Source of the DNA: Oceanospirillaceae bacterium
GTDB lineage: Bacteria > Pseudomonadota > Gammaproteobacteria > Pseudomonadales > Balneatricaceae
NCBI GenBank assembly: GCA_003523085.1
Contig: DPHD01000057.1
Span: 1 to 64,000, forward strand
DNA: 64,000 nucleotides
Direction of reading: 5' to 3'
Every line of letters starts with the position of its first letter. The stretch's first letter is position 1. The notes under the pieces are model-generated. The model was not told the DNA's origin, did no database searches, and was given only the letters and a program-made list of their open reading frames with translations. The translations under genes and the position numbers were made by a program. Positions 62,721-64,000 of the stretch are shown piece by piece.

Positions 62721-63674
62721 ATGAATCCAAATTACCTCGACTTTGAACAACCCATCGCTGACCTTGAAACCAAGATTGAAGCCCTGCGATTGGTGGGTAA
62801 TGACAATGAGCTAAATATTAGCGACGAAATTGCTAAATTATCTGCAAAAAGTGTCAACCTGACAGAGTCTATATTTTCCAATTTGTCAGCAGCTCAAGTG
62901 TCTAAAGTGTCCCGTCATCCTTTGCGCCCGCACACCATTGATTACATTGCTAGCATATTTGACGATTTTGATGAATTGCATGGCGATCGCCATTTTGGTG
63001 ATGATCAGGCCATGGTCTGTGGTATCGCCCGCTTGAATGGCCGAGCAGTGATGGTGATGGGCCAAGAAAAAGGCCGTAGCACCAAAGAAAAAGTGGCTCG
63101 TAACTTTGGTATGCCGCGCCCAGAAGGCTATCGTAAGGCCTTGCGCATGATGCAAATGGCTGAACGCTTTAACATGCCTATTTTGACATTTATCGACACG
63201 CCGGGTGCTTACCCAGGTATTGATGCAGAAGAACGCGGTCAAAGTGAAGCCATTGCCTATAACCTAGCCCAAATGTCGGGTCTTAAAACCCCGGTTATTG
63301 CCACCGTTATTGGCGAGGGTGGCTCTGGTGGAGCGTTAGCCATTGGCGTATGTGACCAGCTTAACATGCTGCAATATTCCACCTATTCGGTGATCTCCCC
63401 AGAAGGTTGTGCATCTATCCTTTGGAAGAGTGCTGAATATGCTGCTGATGCGGCCAACGCCATGGGTATTACTTCGGGCCGCTTGCATGATTTGGGTCTT
63501 GTGGATCATGTAATCAAAGAGCCCCTCGGTGGAGCTCACCGTGACGCCGGTTTAATTGCGGCGAGTATTAAGTCTACCTTGATTAGCCAGCTAGCTGAGC
63601 TTGACCTGATGGACGCAGATACCTTGGTTGAGCGTCGATACAAACGTCTCATGGCCTACGGCCTAAGTTCTTAA
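62721..63674 (+). CDS. accA: Acetyl-CoA carboxylase carboxyltransferase alpha subunit
   Basis: A 317-residue subunit that moves the carboxyl group from biotin to acetyl-CoA, giving malonyl-CoA, the substrate for FabY. It opens [13 protein letters not shown]. The crotonase-like core carries H-P-L-R-P-x-x-x-[21 protein letters not shown] and [10 protein letters not shown]. accD and accBC are not in the window. Confidence 0.96.
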   Translation: MNPNYLDFEQPIADLETKIEALRLVGNDNELNISDEIAKLSAKSVNLTESIFSNLSAAQVSKVSRHPLRPHTIDYIASIFDDFDELHGDRHFGDDQAMVCGIARLNGRAVMVMGQEKGRSTKEKVARNFGMPRPEGYRKALRMMQMAERFNMPILTFIDTPGAYPGIDAEERGQSEAIAYNLAQMSGLKTPVIATVIGEGGSGGALAIGVCDQLNMLQYSTYSVISPEGCASILWKSAEYAADAANAMGITSGRLHDLGLVDHVIKEPLGGAHRDAGLIAASIKSTLISQLAELDLMDADTLVERRYKRLMAYGLSS

Positions 63675-63701
63675 TCTCATAGTTAGGTTGTGCCTTCTGT
63701 C

Positions 63702-64000
63702 ATGGCCTTTACCCACCATGTATTAACTACGCCAGCCTCGGGCCTGAAACCACACCTTCGGTCTGCCGGCTGGTTGGTGGCTGTGAGTGGTGGCTTAGAT
63801 TCTATGGTGCTGTTGCACGCATTAGTGCAATTGAGCCAGTCTCAGCCTTGTCCTCCAATCCGAGTGGTGCATATAAATCACGGTTTGCATGCAGATGCGC
63901 AGGCTTGGCAACGGCAAGTAGAGCAACAAGCTCAGGCGTATGGCCTTGCTTGCGCAACTCAAAATGTTGTTATTGATCCTGTCCTGCAACAAAAACTAGG
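63702..64000 (+). CDS. tilS: tRNA(Ile)-lysidine synthase, 5' part (runs off window)
   Basis: The first 99 codons of a gene cut by the window end. The PP-loop ATP-binding motif V-A-V-S-G-G-L-D-S-M-V-L-L-H is at residues 27-40, followed by V-V-H-I-N-H-G-L-H, the TilS signature. TilS converts C34 to lysidine in the tRNA that reads AUA. It follows accA, the usual neighbour in Pseudomonas-type genomes. The ATG at 63702 has only a weak ribosome site. Confidence 0.9.
   Translation, partial: MAFTHHVLTTPASGLKPHLRSAGWLVAVSGGLDSMVLLHALVQLSQSQPCPPIRVVHINHGLHADAQAWQRQVEQQAQAYGLACATQNVVIDPVLQQKL

Noticed and set aside
1..64000. CRISPR arrays, tRNA or rRNA genes, prophage, integrase or attachment sites
   Set aside because: I scanned gaps between genes and saw no regular spacer-repeat series, no cloverleaf-like segments and no phage genes. 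The only mobile trace is the IS630 fragment.

Overview
The window looks like chromosomal DNA from a gammaproteobacterium. The main reasons are gene order and gene content. The run rpsB-tsf-pyrH-frr-uppS-cdsA-rseP-bamA-skp-lpxD-fabZ-lpxA-lpxB-rnhB-dnaE-accA-tilS, with map and glnD divergent from rpsB, is the arrangement found in Pseudomonas and marine relatives. A FabY-type ketoacyl synthase, separate HolC and HolD-like clamp-loader subunits, and LptF/LptG beside PepA and HolC point the same way. I cannot name the genus. Nearly all of the window is compact core-genome DNA with very short gaps. There are no rRNA or tRNA genes, CRISPR arrays or intact insertion sequences that I can see.

Region by region: 1-6.2 kb holds a DUF2489 membrane protein, a MalY-like C-S lyase, leuA, a HolD-like gene with rimI, and a SulP transporter. 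6.4-8.5 kb is the only accessory patch: a broken IS630-type transposase followed by an AbiEi/AbiEii toxin-antitoxin pair with repeats upstream. 8.6-13 kb has prfC, a TatD-family nuclease and fabY. 13-15.2 kb is a minus-strand run of five small genes (DUF1244, a 60-residue coiled coil, a Bax-like glucosaminidase, a SUI1/YciH factor and DUF3301). 15.4-24.1 kb has dinB, an RND efflux pair, pdxH, rlmG, a PlsC-like acyltransferase and slyD. 24.1-29 kb has valS, a cold-shock gene with a structured leader, a ureohydrolase lacking the usual substrate-binding Glu, and holC. 29-38.2 kb has pepA, lptFG, an RDD membrane protein, a Sel1 protein, tag, two alpha/beta hydrolases, an outer-membrane barrel, a small zinc-ribbon-like protein and ypeA. 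38.2-45.6 kb is a minus-strand run: map, glnD, an ArsC/YffB-like gene, dapD, dapE, a conserved unknown and a PhyH-family dioxygenase. 45.7-64 kb is the rpsB-to-tilS superoperon.

The superoperon joins translation (S2, EF-Ts, RRF, MetAP opposite), UMP synthesis (PyrH), undecaprenyl and phospholipid precursors (UppS, CdsA), envelope stress and outer-membrane assembly (RseP, BamA, Skp), lipid A synthesis (LpxD, FabZ, LpxA, LpxB), and DNA replication and fatty-acid initiation (RnhB, DnaE, AccA). LptF/LptG elsewhere in the window export the lipopolysaccharide that the Lpx enzymes start. Three replicative DNA polymerase III subunit genes are present: alpha (dnaE), chi (holC) and a probable psi. The dxr gene usual in this superoperon is missing: cdsA runs into rseP after 14 bases.

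I found no clearly new multi-gene system. The best leads are the AbiE cassette with its repeats, the missing dxr, the divergent psi gene and the ureohydrolase with an altered active site. All positions and motifs were read by eye; family assignments rest on remembered family sequences, not on searches.
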